A DNA stretch of 64,000 bases. Origin: Streptomyces sp. TRM49041 (lineage in GTDB: Bacteria > Actinomycetota > Actinomycetes > Streptomycetales > Streptomycetaceae). Below the pieces are notes generated by a model. That model made no database searches, was not told the DNA's origin, and saw nothing but the letters and a program-made list of their open reading frames with translations. The translations under genes were made by a program, and so were the position numbers. The stretch is from assembly GCF_008271805.1 (NCBI RefSeq), contig NZ_VSRY01000095.1, forward strand, positions 1 to 64,000. The letters run 5' to 3'. This document shows positions 53,511 through 62,892 of this stretch, one piece after another; position 1 is the stretch's first letter, and each line of letters begins with the position of its first letter.

Positions 53511-55043
53511 ATGACCGCCACGACCTCCCACGGCACCGGCCCCTTCATCGCGGCCATCGACCAGGGCACGACCTCCAGCCGCTGCATCGTCTTCGACCGC
53601 GACGGGCGCATCGTCTCCGTCGACCAGAAGGAGCACGAGCAGATCTTCCCCAAGCCGGGCTGGGTGGAGCACAACGCCGCCGAGATCTGGACGAACGTCC
53701 AGGAAGTCGTCGCCGGCGCGATCGAGAAGGCCGGCATCACCGCCGCCGACGTCAAGGCCATCGGCATCACCAACCAGCGTGAGACCACGCTGCTCTGGGA
53801 CAAGAACACCGGTGAGCCCGTCCACAACGCCATCGTGTGGCAGGACACCCGCACCGACGCCCTCTGCAAGGAGCTCGGCCGCAACGTCGGGCAGGATCGT
53901 TTCCGCCGTGAGACCGGCCTGCCCCTCGCCTCCTACTTCGCCGGCCCGAAGGTCCGCTGGCTGCTTGACAACGTCGAGGGCCTGCGCGAGCGCGCCGAGC
54001 GCGGCGACATCCTCTTCGGCACCATGGACTCCTGGGTCATCTGGAACCTGACCGGCGGAGTCGACGGCGGTCACCACGTCACCGACGTCACCAACGCCTC
54101 CCGCACCATGCTGATGAACCTCCACACCATGGAGTGGGACCAGAAGATCCTCGAGTCCATGGAGGTTCCGGCGGACGTGCTGCCGGAGATCCGCTCCTCC
54201 GCCGAGGTGTACGGCACCGTAAAGGGCGGCGTCCTGGACGGCGTCCCGGTCGCCTCCGCGCTGGGCGACCAGCAGGCGGCCCTGTTCGGCCAGACCTGCT
54301 TCTCCGAGGGCGAGGCCAAGTCGACCTACGGCACCGGCACCTTCCTGCTGCTGAACACCGGCGAGAAGATCATCAACTCCTACTCGGGCCTGATCACCAC
54401 CGTGGGCTACAAGATCGGCGACGAGGCGCCGGTCTACGCCCTGGAAGGCTCGATCGCCGTCACCGGCTCGCTGGTCCAGTGGATGCGCGACCAGATGGGC
54501 CTGATCAACTCCGCCGCCGAGATCGAGACGCTCGCGTCCTCCGTCGAGGACAACGGCGGCGCCTACTTCGTACCGGCCTTCTCCGGCCTGTTCGCCCCGT
54601 ACTGGCGCTCCGACGCCCGCGGTGTGATCGCCGGCCTCACCCGGTACGTCACCAAGGCGCACATCGCCCGCGCGGTCCTGGAGGCCACCGCCTGGCAGAC
54701 CCGCGAGATCACCGACGCCATGACCAAGGACTCCGGCGTCGAGCTGACGGCGCTCAAGGTCGACGGCGGCATGACCTCCAACAACCTGCTGATGCAGACC
54801 CTCTCGGACGTCCTGGACGCACCCGTCGTGCGCCCGATGGTCGCCGAGACGACCTGCCTCGGCGCGGCCTACGCCGCCGGCCTGGCCGTCGGCTTCTGGC
54901 CCGACACCGACGCGCTGCGGTCCAACTGGCGCCGTGCCGCCGAATGGACCCCCCGCATGGACGCGGAAATCCGCGACCGCGAGTACAAGAGCTGGCTCAA
55001 GGCCGTCGAGCGGACCATGGGCTGGATCGAGGACGAGGAGTAA
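53511..55043 (+). CDS. glpK: Glycerol kinase GlpK
   Basis: A 510-residue FGGY-family kinase. [15 protein letters not shown] is the phosphate-binding motif, [14 protein letters not shown] and [20 protein letters not shown] are family motifs, and the C-terminal ATPase domain includes [16 protein letters not shown]. It makes glycerol 3-phosphate from glycerol and ATP in the cytoplasm. It follows glpF by 46 bp and precedes glpD by 6 bp. Expression should be GylR-controlled. Confidence 0.95.
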   Translation: MTATTSHGTGPFIAAIDQGTTSSRCIVFDRDGRIVSVDQKEHEQIFPKPGWVEHNAAEIWTNVQEVVAGAIEKAGITAADVKAIGITNQRETTLLWDKNTGEPVHNAIVWQDTRTDALCKELGRNVGQDRFRRETGLPLASYFAGPKVRWLLDNVEGLRERAERGDILFGTMDSWVIWNLTGGVDGGHHVTDVTNASRTMLMNLHTMEWDQKILESMEVPADVLPEIRSSAEVYGTVKGGVLDGVPVASALGDQQAALFGQTCFSEGEAKSTYGTGTFLLLNTGEKIINSYSGLITTVGYKIGDEAPVYALEGSIAVTGSLVQWMRDQMGLINSAAEIETLASSVEDNGGAYFVPAFSGLFAPYWRSDARGVIAGLTRYVTKAHIARAVLEATAWQTREITDAMTKDSGVELTALKVDGGMTSNNLLMQTLSDVLDAPVVRPMVAETTCLGAAYAAGLAVGFWPDTDALRSNWRRAAEWTPRMDAEIRDREYKSWLKAVERTMGWIEDEE

Positions 55044-55049
55044 TTCGAC

Positions 55050-56663
55050 ATGACCACCCTGCAGAGCGTCCCCACCACCCTCGGGACGCACCCGGCTGCC
55101 GGTTCACTGCCGAGCCGCGCCGAGACCCGGGAGCAGCTGTCCAAGGCGACCTACGACCTGTTGGTCATCGGCGGCGGCATCCTCGGAATCTCCACCGCCT
55201 GGCACGCCGCCCAGTCCGGGCTGCGGGTGGCCCTGGTGGACGCCGGCGACTTCGCCGGCGCCACCTCCTCCGCCTCCTCCAAGCTTCTCCACGGCGGTCT
55301 GCGCTACCTGCAGACCGGCGCGGTGAAGCTGGTCGCGGAGAACCACTTCGAGCGCCGTGCGGTCTCCCGGCAGGTCGCCCCTCACCTGGCGAACCCGCTC
55401 ACCTTCTACCTCCCGGTGTACAAGGGAGGGCCGCACGGCGCCGCGAAGCTCGGCGCGGGCGTCTTCGCGTACTCGGCGCTCTCCGCCTTCGGTGACGGCG
55501 TCGGCCATCTCCTCAGCCCGGCGAAGGCCGCGCAGGACGTGCCGGAGCTGCGCACCGAAAACCTGAAGGCCGTGGCCGTCTACGGCGACGACCAGATGAA
55601 CGACGCGCGCATGGCACTCATGACGGTCCGCGCCTCCGTCGAGGCGGGCGCCACCGTCCTCAACCACGCGGCCGTCACCGGACTGCGCTTCACCCAGGGC
55701 CGCGTCACCGGCGCCGAGCTGAAGGACACCGTCGACGGCACCGAGTTCGGTGTCGACGCCCGCCTGGTGCTCAACGCGACCGGTCCGTGGGTGGACCACC
55801 TGCGACGGATGGAGGACCCGAACGCGGCCCCGTCCATCCGCCTCTCCAAGGGCGCGCACCTCGTCCTGAAGCGGACCTCCCCGTGGAAGGCCGCGCTCGC
55901 CACCCCGATCGACAAGTACCGCATCACCTTCGCCCTCCCCTGGGAGGACATGCTGCTCCTCGGCACCACCGACGAGGAGTACGAGGGCGAGCCGGGCGAT
56001 GTCGCGGTCAACGAGAAGGACATCGCCCAGATCCTGGACGAGGCCGCCTTCTCCATCCGCGACCAGCAGCTCGACCGCGACCTGATCACCTACGCGTTCG
56101 CCGGTCTGCGTGTCCTGCCGGGAGGCCCCGGCGACACGTCGAAGGCCAAGCGTGAGACGGTCGTCACCGAGGGCCGCGGCGGGATGCTGTCGGTGGCCGG
56201 CGGCAAGTGGACGACGTTCCGCCACATCGGCCGTACGGTGCTGAACAAGCTGGCGACCCTGCCCGGGCGCCCGCTCGCCGACGACATGGAGCCTCTCGAC
56301 AGCCTGCCGAAGAAGCTCCCGCTGCCCGGCATCGCCAACCCGAACGCGGTCGCGCACCGGCTGCTCGTCGACGGCGGCACGCCCGGCCCGCGCATGGCCG
56401 CCGACACCGCCCGCCACCTGGCGACCCACTACGGCTCGCTCTCCTTCGACATCGCGCGCATGGCGTCGGAGAACCCGGAGCTGGGCGAGCGCATACACCC
56501 GGACGCCCCGGAGATCTGGGCGCAGGTCGCCTACGCCCGCGACCGGGAGTGGGCGGAGACGGCGGACGACGTGCTGCGCCGCCGTACCACGCTGACGATC
56601 CGCGGCCTGGCGACGGACGAGATCCGCGCCAAGGTCGAGGGGATGCTCGGCGAGAAGCGCTGA
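55050..56663 (+). CDS. glpD: Glycerol-3-phosphate dehydrogenase GlpD
   Basis: A 537-residue FAD-dependent dehydrogenase. The Rossmann motif DLLVIGGGILGISTAWHAAQ is near residue 32; SSKLLHGGLRYLQTGAVKLV and GGKWTTFRHIGRTV are family motifs. It oxidises glycerol 3-phosphate to dihydroxyacetone phosphate, passing electrons to quinone at the inner membrane. Last gene of glpFKD, with a strong hairpin after it. Confidence 0.94.
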   Translation: MTTLQSVPTTLGTHPAAGSLPSRAETREQLSKATYDLLVIGGGILGISTAWHAAQSGLRVALVDAGDFAGATSSASSKLLHGGLRYLQTGAVKLVAENHFERRAVSRQVAPHLANPLTFYLPVYKGGPHGAAKLGAGVFAYSALSAFGDGVGHLLSPAKAAQDVPELRTENLKAVAVYGDDQMNDARMALMTVRASVEAGATVLNHAAVTGLRFTQGRVTGAELKDTVDGTEFGVDARLVLNATGPWVDHLRRMEDPNAAPSIRLSKGAHLVLKRTSPWKAALATPIDKYRITFALPWEDMLLLGTTDEEYEGEPGDVAVNEKDIAQILDEAAFSIRDQQLDRDLITYAFAGLRVLPGGPGDTSKAKRETVVTEGRGGMLSVAGGKWTTFRHIGRTVLNKLATLPGRPLADDMEPLDSLPKKLPLPGIANPNAVAHRLLVDGGTPGPRMAADTARHLATHYGSLSFDIARMASENPELGERIHPDAPEIWAQVAYARDREWAETADDVLRRRTTLTIRGLATDEIRAKVEGMLGEKR

Positions 56664-56735
56664 CCGCTGAAACCTGACCCGCCCCCGAGCTCTCGGCTTT
56701 CGCTCAAGCAGGGGGGGACCCTCGGTCAGGGTCAC

Positions 56736-56764
56736 GAGGGCGGCTCCCATCGGGGGCCGCCCTC
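56736..56764 (+). terminator. Terminator downstream of glpD
   Basis: GAGGGCGGC (56736-56744) and GCCGCCCTC (56756-56764) form a perfect 9-bp stem, extended by CCC against GGG around ATC. T-rich bases follow. Confidence 0.8.
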
Positions 56765-56792
56765 TCGATTCTTGTACGCTCACACAGCTTAT

Positions 56793-56803
56793 ACATCGGA
56801 TGT
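56793..56803. promoter_or_regulatory. Dyad before the FadR-type gene
   Basis: ACATCGGATGT is a perfect 5-1-5 inverted repeat lying 10 bases before the first ATG of the FadR-type gene and overlapping an AT-rich TTATAC that could be its -10. It is a candidate autoregulatory site. Confidence 0.4.
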
Positions 56804-56812
56804 CTGAGACAC

Positions 56813-57499
56813 ATGGGGGACGACATCATGGCCGTGACCGACGAGGCGATCGAGAAGATCAAGGAAATGATCGTCTCGGGAAAGCTGCGACCCGGCGACC
56901 GGCTCCCGAAGGAGAGCGAGCTCGCCGCCGGGCTGGGCCTGTCCCGCAACTCGCTGCGCGAGGCCGTGCGCGCCCTGTCGCTGATCCGCATCCTCGACGT
57001 ACGGCAGGGCGACGGCACGTATGTCACCAGCCTGGACCCGCAGCTGCTGCTGGAGGCCCTGAGCTTCGTCGTGGACTTCCACCGGGACGACACGGTCCTG
57101 GAGTTCCTCGCGGTACGCCGCATCCTGGAGCCGGCCGCGGCCGCGATGGCCGCGCACCGGATCAGCGTCCCGGAACTGGACGCCCTGGACGCCGCGTTGG
57201 ACGCGCTGGGCAGCGAGCCTCCGGTGGACGAGCTGGTCGCCGCCGACCTGGACTTCCACCGGCGGATCGTGGGCGCCTCGGGCAACACGGTGCTGTGCTC
57301 GCTGCTGGACGGGCTGTCCGGGCCGACGACCCGGGCCCGGGTGTGGCGGGGGCTGACGCAGGAGGACGCGGTGGGCCGGACGCTGTACGAGCACCGGGCG
57401 ATCCTGACGGCCCTGCGGGACCGCGACGCCGAGGCGGCCCGGTCGTGGGCGACGGTGCACATCGCGAGCGTGGAGCAGTGGCTGCGGGCGGTGCTCTGA
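56813..57499 (+). CDS. FadR-subfamily GntR regulator (FCD domain)
   Basis: A 228-residue regulator: winged helix in GDRLPKESELAAGLGLSRNSLREAVRALSL, then a helical FCD domain from about residue 85 with the metal-type His/Asp set (DLDFHRRIVGASGN, YEHRAILTALRDRD, WATVHIASVE). ATG 56813 begins MGDDIMAVTDEAIEK; ATG 56828 is an alternative with GGGGG 8 bases upstream. It follows glpFKD after a terminator, and its target is not obvious. It does not look like GylR and may control a neighbour outside the window. Confidence 0.85.
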   Translation: MGDDIMAVTDEAIEKIKEMIVSGKLRPGDRLPKESELAAGLGLSRNSLREAVRALSLIRILDVRQGDGTYVTSLDPQLLLEALSFVVDFHRDDTVLEFLAVRRILEPAAAAMAAHRISVPELDALDAALDALGSEPPVDELVAADLDFHRRIVGASGNTVLCSLLDGLSGPTTRARVWRGLTQEDAVGRTLYEHRAILTALRDRDAEAARSWATVHIASVEQWLRAVL

Positions 57500-57805
57500 G
57501 CACGGCTCTTGTCACGCGGCGGATTACGCGGCGGATTACGTGGCCGGGCGGAGCCGCAGGCCCCGCATGCCTCCGTCGACGGCGAGCGCGGTGCCGGTGA
57601 CGGCCGCGGCGGCCGGGTCGAATCGCTCGGTCTCACGGCGGAGCATCGGCTCGACCTCGGATGAATCACCCCCGTCGCCCCTGGTCCGGCGCGCCCTGTG
57701 GCGGGCGGCCGATACAGCATCCGGACGTGTACAAGGGGCTGCGGGCAGGGGCCCCGCACGCCGTAAGGTTGGTTCGTACGCACGGAACTTCGGAAGGAGG
57801 CCTGG
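57500..57805. other. Intergenic region with 12-bp tandem repeat and SDR tail remnant
   Basis: These 306 bases lie between the FadR-type and PAC2 genes. They contain GCGGCGGATTAC twice in tandem (57516-57527, 57528-57539), then a minus-strand SDR-like tail (57536-57660). The rest, near 57700-57805, holds the PAC2 promoter with GGAGG before the GTG. I see no complete gene. Confidence 0.55.
57536..57660 (-). pseudogene. C-terminal remnant of a short-chain dehydrogenase
   Basis: Read on the minus strand, this stretch encodes VEPMLRRETERFDPAAAAV then TGTALAVDGGMRGLRLRPAT and a TAA stop. The TGTxLxVDGGMRG signature is the C-terminal end of many SDR enzymes. No SDR sequence precedes it, so only the tail remains. 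The TTA of its stop lies in the second copy of the 12-bp tandem repeat. Only about 20 residues are recognisable, so confidence is moderate. Confidence 0.4.
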
Positions 57806-58867
57806 GTGATCGAGCTCGAGGGGGTTCCCGAGCTGATCGACCCGGTCATGGTGGCCGCGTTCGAGGGCTGGAACGACGCCGGCGACGCCGCTTCCACCGC
57901 GGTCGCACACCTGGAACGGGAGTGGAAGGGCGAGGTGTTCGCGGCGCTCGACGCCGAGGACTACTACGACTTCCAGGTCAACCGGCCCACGGTGTGGCTG
58001 GACGGCGGGGTGCGGAGGATCACCTGGCCCACCACCCGGCTGTCCGTGGTCCGCGTCGGCGGCGAAAAGCCCCGGGACCTGGTCCTGGTCCGCGGGATAG
58101 AGCCGTCGATGCGCTGGCGCTCGTTCTGCAACGAGATCCTGGGCTTCGCCCACGAGCTGGGCGTGGAGATGGTCGTGATCCTGGGCGCGCTGCTCGGCGA
58201 CACCCCGCACACACGGCCCGTGCCGGTGAGCGGCGTGACGTCCGACCCGGACCTGGCGCGGCGGTTGGAGCTGGAGGAGACCCGGTACGAGGGTCCGACG
58301 GGCATCGTCGGCATCCTCCAGGAGGCGTGCACGCACGCGGGTGTCCCGGCGGTGAGCCTGTGGGCGGCGGTGCCGCACTACGTGTCGCAGCCGCCGAACC
58401 CGAAGGCGACGTTGGCGCTCCTCAACCGGCTCGAGGACCTGATCGACATGCGCATCCCGCTGGGCGAACTGGCCGAGGACGCCCGGGCCTGGCAGGTCGG
58501 CGTGGACCAACTCGCCTCGGAGGACAGCGAGGTGGCCGAGTACGTCCAGACGCTGGAGGAGGCGCGGGACACGGCCGAGCTGCCGGAGGCGTCGGGCGAG
58601 GCCATCGCGCGGGAGTTCGAGCGGTATCTGCGGCGGCGGGACGGCGGGCCCGGCACCGGCCCCGGTGCGCTGCCGGGAACGCCGGGGCATGCGACGGAGG
58701 GCGGCGACACCTCGTATCTGCGGGACCCGTCCAGCGGCCGTACGCGCCCGCCCAAGCCGCCGAAGCGTGAGCCGGACGGCGGGACGGACGGCGGGACGGA
58801 CGGTACGCAGGACAGTGCGGCGGACGGCGAGACCGGCCCCGGGGACCGGGACGACTCCTCGGAGTAG
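57806..58867 (+). CDS. PAC2-family protein, ParJ-like
   Basis: A 353-residue protein with a PAC2 (proteasome assembly chaperone 2-like) domain over residues 1-290: VMVAAFEGWNDAGDAASTAV, FQVNRPTVWLDGGVRRITW, DLVLVRGIEPSMRWRSFCNEI and VVILGALLGDTPHTRPV. The C-terminal 60 residues are disordered (Gly, Asp, Thr). I recall the S. coelicolor protein at this position (SCO1662) as ParJ, which interacts with ParA and affects sporulation chromosome segregation. GTG 57806 has GGAGG 6 bases upstream. It is the first of two convergent transcription units; the next is mshC. Confidence 0.85.
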   Translation: MIELEGVPELIDPVMVAAFEGWNDAGDAASTAVAHLEREWKGEVFAALDAEDYYDFQVNRPTVWLDGGVRRITWPTTRLSVVRVGGEKPRDLVLVRGIEPSMRWRSFCNEILGFAHELGVEMVVILGALLGDTPHTRPVPVSGVTSDPDLARRLELEETRYEGPTGIVGILQEACTHAGVPAVSLWAAVPHYVSQPPNPKATLALLNRLEDLIDMRIPLGELAEDARAWQVGVDQLASEDSEVAEYVQTLEEARDTAELPEASGEAIAREFERYLRRRDGGPGTGPGALPGTPGHATEGGDTSYLRDPSSGRTRPPKPPKREPDGGTDGGTDGTQDSAADGETGPGDRDDSSE

Positions 58868-58880
58868 GACGGCACGGCCC

Positions 58881-58920
58881 GCGACGGGGCGGCACCACGA
58901 CAGCGGTGCCGCCCCGTCGC
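58881..58920. terminator. Terminator downstream of PAC2 gene
   Basis: GCGACGGGGCGGCACC (58881-58896) and GGTGCCGCCCCGTCGC (58905-58920) form a perfect 16-bp stem with an 8-base loop, 13 bases past the stop. Confidence 0.85.
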
Positions 58921-59262
58921 GCCGAGCACCGGGCCTCGCAGGCGGACCTCGGCTCGGACCCGGGTGACCGCCACCACGTCGGAGCGGGCGTGCGGCAGGT
59001 AGATCCGGCCGCCCCAGGCCGCGGCCGACGTCGGGACGCGGAAGAGCGGGTCGGCGCTCCGGGCGATCGGCCTGCCCCTTGTACCGGCGTCGTCCAGGCG
59101 GACCACGTCACGAGGGACAGCCGGTGGAGCTGCTGCTTGAACGAGTCGGTGAACCAGGCCGCGCCGGGCGTGAGGGCGCGACGGCCGCGCCCCGAGGTCC
59201 TCTGTGTGCGAAGGAACGTGACATGAGGCGACCGGAGGTGGCTGTCACTCCGCCTCCGTGCG

Positions 59263-59300
59263 TCGGCCGCCCCGGGACGTAGACGTCCCGGGGCGGCCGA
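59263..59300. terminator. Terminator downstream of mshC
   Basis: CGGCCGCCCCGGGACGT (59264-59280) and ACGTCCCGGGGCGGCCG (59283-59299) form a perfect 17-bp stem, 18 with T59263-A59300, around AG. It lies 24 bases past the mshC stop in the minus direction. Confidence 0.85.
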
Positions 59301-59324
59301 GGTTTCGGTGGCGGGGCGCCTGGG

Positions 59325-60554
59325 CTAGAGCGCCACGCCCATCAGCGCGTCGACGGCGCGTGAGACGATGCCGGGCGCGCCCTCGTCCGTACCGCCCTCT
59401 GTCCGCTGCCGCTCGACCCAGCGGTCGACCGCGGCGAGTGCCGTGGGCGTGTCGAGGTCGTCGGCGAGCGCGTCGCGGATCTCCTCCACCAGTGCGTCCG
59501 CGGACGGCCCGTCCGGCCGGGAGACGGCGGCACGCCACCGGCCGACGCGGTCGACTGCGTCCTGGAGGACCTGGTCGGTCCACTCCCAGTCGGCGCGGTA
59601 GTGGTGGGCGAGCAGGGAGAGCCGGATCGCCGCCGGGTCGACGCCCTGGCGGCGGAGCGCGGAGACGAAGACCAGGTTCCCCTTGGACTTGGACATCTTC
59701 TGCCCGTGCAGGGCGACCATCCCCGCGTGCACATACGCCTTGGCGAAGGGGAACTCGCCGGTCAGCGCGTGTGCGTGCGAGGCGCCCATCTCGTGGTGCG
59801 GGAAGATCAGGTCGGAGCCGCCGCCCTGGACGTCGAAGCCCATGCCGAGGTGGTCGAGCGCGATGGCCACGCACTCGATGTGCCAGCCGGGCCGTCCGGG
59901 CCCGAGGGAGGCGCCGCCCCAGCTGGGCTCGCCCGCACGGGCGGCCATCCAGAGCATGGGGTCGAGCGGGTTCTTCTTGCCCGGGCGGTCGGGGTCGCCG
60001 CCGCGCTCGGCGGAGAGGGCCCGCATGGCCTCGGCGTCGTAGTGGGAGACCTCGCCGAAGTGCTGGTCGGACTCGACGGAGAAGTAGACGTCCCCTTCGA
60101 GCTCATAGGCGGCGCCCATGTCACGGAGGCGCTCGATGAGGGGAACGATGCCCGGTATCGCCTCGACGGCACCGATGTAGTGCTGCGGCGGCAGCATCCG
60201 CAGCGCCGTCATGTCCTCGCGGAACAGGGACGTTTCGCGCTCGGCGAGACTCGTCCAGTCGACACCGTCGCGGACGGCCCGCTCCAGGAGCGGATCGTCG
60301 ACATCTGTGACGTTCTGCACGTAGTGGACCTGCCGCTTGGTGTCGAGCCACACGCGCTGAACGAGGTCGAACGCGTTGTAGGTCGCCGCGTGACCCATGT
60401 GGGTCGCGTCGTACGGCGTGATGCCGCAGACATAGATACGGGCGACGGGACCGGGGTCGAGGGTCACTCGTCCGCCGGTCGCGGTGTCGTGGATCCGGAG
60501 GTCGCGGCCCTTGCCGGGCAGGGCGGGGACCTCAGAAGCGGGCCAGGCATGCAT
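59325..60554 (-). CDS. mshC: Cysteine:1D-myo-inosityl 2-amino-2-deoxy-glucopyranoside ligase MshC
   Basis: A 409-residue CysRS-like ligase that joins cysteine to GlcN-inositol in mycothiol synthesis. [19 protein letters not shown] is the MshC-type HIGH region and [13 protein letters not shown] the KMSKS loop; length is close to the 414 residues of characterised MshC and shorter than CysS. A housekeeping CysS lacks the MshC signature [11 protein letters not shown]. Downstream (minus direction) is a strong terminator; upstream lies the kinase-fold/DUF3090/phosphatase block, separated by 121 bp. Confidence 0.92.
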   Translation of the reverse strand: MHAWPASEVPALPGKGRDLRIHDTATGGRVTLDPGPVARIYVCGITPYDATHMGHAATYNAFDLVQRVWLDTKRQVHYVQNVTDVDDPLLERAVRDGVDWTSLAERETSLFREDMTALRMLPPQHYIGAVEAIPGIVPLIERLRDMGAAYELEGDVYFSVESDQHFGEVSHYDAEAMRALSAERGGDPDRPGKKNPLDPMLWMAARAGEPSWGGASLGPGRPGWHIECVAIALDHLGMGFDVQGGGSDLIFPHHEMGASHAHALTGEFPFAKAYVHAGMVALHGQKMSKSKGNLVFVSALRRQGVDPAAIRLSLLAHHYRADWEWTDQVLQDAVDRVGRWRAAVSRPDGPSADALVEEIRDALADDLDTPTALAAVDRWVERQRTEGGTDEGAPGIVSRAVDALMGVAL

Positions 60555-60675
60555 GCTCCGAGCGTAACCGGACGCCTGTTCCGGATACGAACCGGATGCA
60601 GGATCATGTCCGGTTCCGCGCTCTTGCGCCCGACCTCCCCGGTGTGCTGGGGGATGGCGGCTCCGTGCGGCTCGG

Positions 60676-61509
60676 TCAGACCGGGGGCCAGGGGACGGCG
60701 GGCCAGTTGCCGGACGGCGCGGGGTGCCGGCCGGTGGTGTGGAGGGCGCTGACCCGGGCGCGCAGGGCGGTCACCTCCGCCGGGGTGATCAGTTGCCCCA
60801 GCCGGGTGGCCAGCGGCGCGCCCTGTGCCAGTTCCGCGTCCAGCCGGGACAGGACGTCCAGGGCCTCGTCCGGCAGCGGCTTCCCGGCCCAGCCCCAGAA
60901 GAGGGTCCGCAGCTTGTCGTCCACGTGGAACGTGACGCCGTGGTCGATGGCGTACAGCCTGCCGCCCCCCGCGGGCAGCAGGTGTCCGCCCTTGCGGTCG
61001 CCGTTGTTGATGACCGCGTCCAGCACCGCGAGGCGCCTCAGCCGTATGTCGTCGGCGTGGACCAGCAGCGCGGTGCGGCCCTCCCCGACCTCGGCATGGC
61101 CCACCGGTCGCCACCCGTCGCCGGGCTCGCCGTCCTCCACGAGCGCCAGGAGGGGCTCGGCCGCGGCGTCGGGCTCGATCCACTGCTGGACCATGCCCGG
61201 CCCGTACGGCCCGTCGCGCAGGACGGTCGGCGGGACGAGACCCCACCCGGTCGCCTCGGACACGGCGTACGCCGCGGCCTCCCGCTGGGCGAGCGTGCCG
61301 TCCGGGAAGTCCCACAGCGGCCGCTCACCCGCGACCGGCTTGTACACACAGTCGATCTCCTCGCCCTCGTACGAGACCGAGCAGAACAGCACCGCGTTGG
61401 ACGCCTCACGGACCTGGCCGCGTACGGTCAGCTCGCCCTCGGCGAGCAGTTCCAGCACGTCGGGGACGGCCGTCAGGCCCCGCGGCGGTATCCGTTCTGG
61501 CGCGGACAT
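60676..61509 (-). CDS. SCO1664-family protein, PI3K/HipA-like kinase fold
   Basis: A 277-residue protein of the family I know as SCO1664-like (conserved actinobacterial). [20 protein letters not shown] resembles a nucleotide-binding strand-loop, and [20 protein letters not shown] plus [11 protein letters not shown] look like the catalytic loop and metal motif of PI3/4-kinase or HipA-like phosphotransferases. So an ATP-dependent kinase is plausible but unproven. ATG 61509 has GGAAGGA upstream. It overlaps the DUF3090 gene by 37 bp, which implies translational coupling. It regularly sits with the DUF3090 and histidine phosphatase genes. Confidence 0.8.
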   Translation of the reverse strand: MSAPERIPPRGLTAVPDVLELLAEGELTVRGQVREASNAVLFCSVSYEGEEIDCVYKPVAGERPLWDFPDGTLAQREAAAYAVSEATGWGLVPPTVLRDGPYGPGMVQQWIEPDAAAEPLLALVEDGEPGDGWRPVGHAEVGEGRTALLVHADDIRLRRLAVLDAVINNGDRKGGHLLPAGGGRLYAIDHGVTFHVDDKLRTLFWGWAGKPLPDEALDVLSRLDAELAQGAPLATRLGQLITPAEVTALRARVSALHTTGRHPAPSGNWPAVPWPPV

Positions 61510-62063
61510 ACGTGTCCTTCCGGGTCGAGCGGCAGGCTGCACAGGGGGCACGGCGGGCGGCCGGCGTTGACGACGTCGAGGGCGCGTTTGGCGAAGGCCC
61601 TCGCCTGGGCGCCGGAGAGGCGGACGCGGAGCATCGGCGGGCCGTTCTCCTCGTCCTGGAGGAGCCGCTCCTCGGCCTCGGCGAGGTCCTCCTCGGAGTC
61701 GACGTCGAGCTCGACGAGCGCCTGCGCCTCGACGATCAGCCGCTGCTCCTCGCCGTCCCAGGCGAGTGCCATGGTGCCGACGCGGAACTCCTCCTCCACC
61801 GGCGTGTCGAGGGGCGCGCTGTCGGAGACGTCGGCGGGGGCCACGGCGGGGACCGGGGCGTTCCCGCCGGTGCGGCGCACGACCTCGTCGAGGAGTTCGT
61901 CCATGCGCTCGGCGAGCGCGGCCACCTGGGTCTTCTCCAGGGCGACGCTGGTGGTCCGCCCTCCGGCGGACGCCTGCAGGAAGAACGTACGGCGGCCAGG
62001 CAGCCCGACCGTACCGGCCACGAAGCGCTCCGGCGGGTCATAGAGGAACACCTGACGGGACAC
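61473..62063 (-). CDS. DUF3090 protein with C-terminal CxxC/HxC zinc-knuckle
   Basis: A 196-residue DUF3090 protein. MSRQVFLYDPPERFVAGTVG and FFLQASAGGRTTSVALEKTQ are family motifs. The last 25 residues carry [21 protein letters not shown], a possible zinc knuckle. The GTG at 62063 has GGGAGAGG upstream. It lies between the phosphatase (80 bp upstream) and the kinase-fold gene (37-bp overlap), so the three are probably co-expressed. Function unknown. Confidence 0.8.
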   Translation of the reverse strand: MSRQVFLYDPPERFVAGTVGLPGRRTFFLQASAGGRTTSVALEKTQVAALAERMDELLDEVVRRTGGNAPVPAVAPADVSDSAPLDTPVEEEFRVGTMALAWDGEEQRLIVEAQALVELDVDSEEDLAEAEERLLQDEENGPPMLRVRLSGAQARAFAKRALDVVNAGRPPCPLCSLPLDPEGHVCPRQNGYRRGA

Positions 62064-62143
62064 GTTCCCTCTCCCTTGATCTTGTTCTTGAGTTCGACGC
62101 CACGGCCGCCACGGCAGCGCATCCACCCTACTGTGCGGAGCGA

Positions 62144-62830
62144 TCACGGTGCGCCCGCGCCGCCGCCCACCTCCGCGGCTCCGCCGCCGGTGTCTTCGCG
62201 GGGCGCGAGGGCGCCGAAGTCGCCCGTGTCGCCGAGGCGGACGAGGAACGGCCGGGTCCGGGTGTAGCGGATCGCGGTGACGGAGCACGGGTCGACGTGG
62301 ACGCGCTGGAACAGGTCGAGATGCATGCCGAGGGCGTCCGCGACGAGCGACTTGATGATGTCACCGTGCGAGCACATCACATACGCGGCGTCGTCGCCGT
62401 GATCGGCCTCCACGCGCTCGTTCCACTCCCGTACGGCGTCGACGGCACGGGCCTGCATGGCGCGCATCGACTCGCCGCCGGGGAAGGCGGCCGCGGACGG
62501 GTGGTGCTGGACGACCTCCATGAGGGGCTCGTCGGCGAGCTCGGCGAGCTTCCGGCCGGACCAGTGGCCGTAGTCGCACTCGTTGATCCGCTCGTCGGTG
62601 TGCAGGACCAGCCCGGGCCGTGCGGCGAGCAGGGGCTCCAGCGTCTCGCGGCAGCGCTGGAGGGGGCTGCTGACCGCGAGGGCGAGCGGGACGCCGGCCA
62701 GCCGCCCGGGGAGCGCGGCGGCCTGGGCGGCACCACGCTCGTCGAGGGTGACGCCTGGGGTGCGGCCCGCGAGGACACCCGCGGTGTTGGCGGTGGAACG
62801 TCCGTGCCGTACGAGGATCAACGTCGCCAT
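62144..62830 (-). CDS. Histidine phosphatase, MSMEG_4193 family
   Basis: A 228-residue phosphoglycerate-mutase-fold phosphatase. The phosphohistidine motif is ILVRHGRSTANTAG (His 9), and later ligands include SSPLQRCRETLEPLL and CSHGDIIKSLVADALG. The conserved actinobacterial partner of the SCO1664-like kinase-fold protein and DUF3090; a dephosphorylation role opposite the kinase is attractive but inferred. ATG 62830 begins MATLILVRHGRST; an upstream in-frame start would add a low-complexity 44 residues. It is divergent from the CorA gene. Confidence 0.88.
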   Translation of the reverse strand: MATLILVRHGRSTANTAGVLAGRTPGVTLDERGAAQAAALPGRLAGVPLALAVSSPLQRCRETLEPLLAARPGLVLHTDERINECDYGHWSGRKLAELADEPLMEVVQHHPSAAAFPGGESMRAMQARAVDAVREWNERVEADHGDDAAYVMCSHGDIIKSLVADALGMHLDLFQRVHVDPCSVTAIRYTRTRPFLVRLGDTGDFGALAPREDTGGGAAEVGGGAGAP

Positions 62831-62892
62831 GACGGCCAGCCTAGGGCCCGTGGGGGCGTGCGTGGGACGGCGGTACGGGGAAGAATGCCGCC

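Larger units (their letters stand above)
58868..59324. other. Convergent intergenic region with two strong hairpins
   Basis: These 457 bases separate the PAC2 and mshC 3' ends. Two large terminators lie at its ends (58881-58920 and 59263-59300). Between them, minus-strand translations carry protein-like text in two frames (AWFTDSFKQQLHRLSL and ARSADPLFRVPTSAAAWGGR), possibly a decayed gene, but neither has a credible start or known family. Confidence 0.45.

Noticed and set aside
58378..59106. Minus-strand frame of 242 codons overlapping the PAC2 gene
   Set aside because: It overlaps PAC2 by nearly 500 bases, runs through a terminator stem, and has no ribosome binding site. Only its first part is protein-like.
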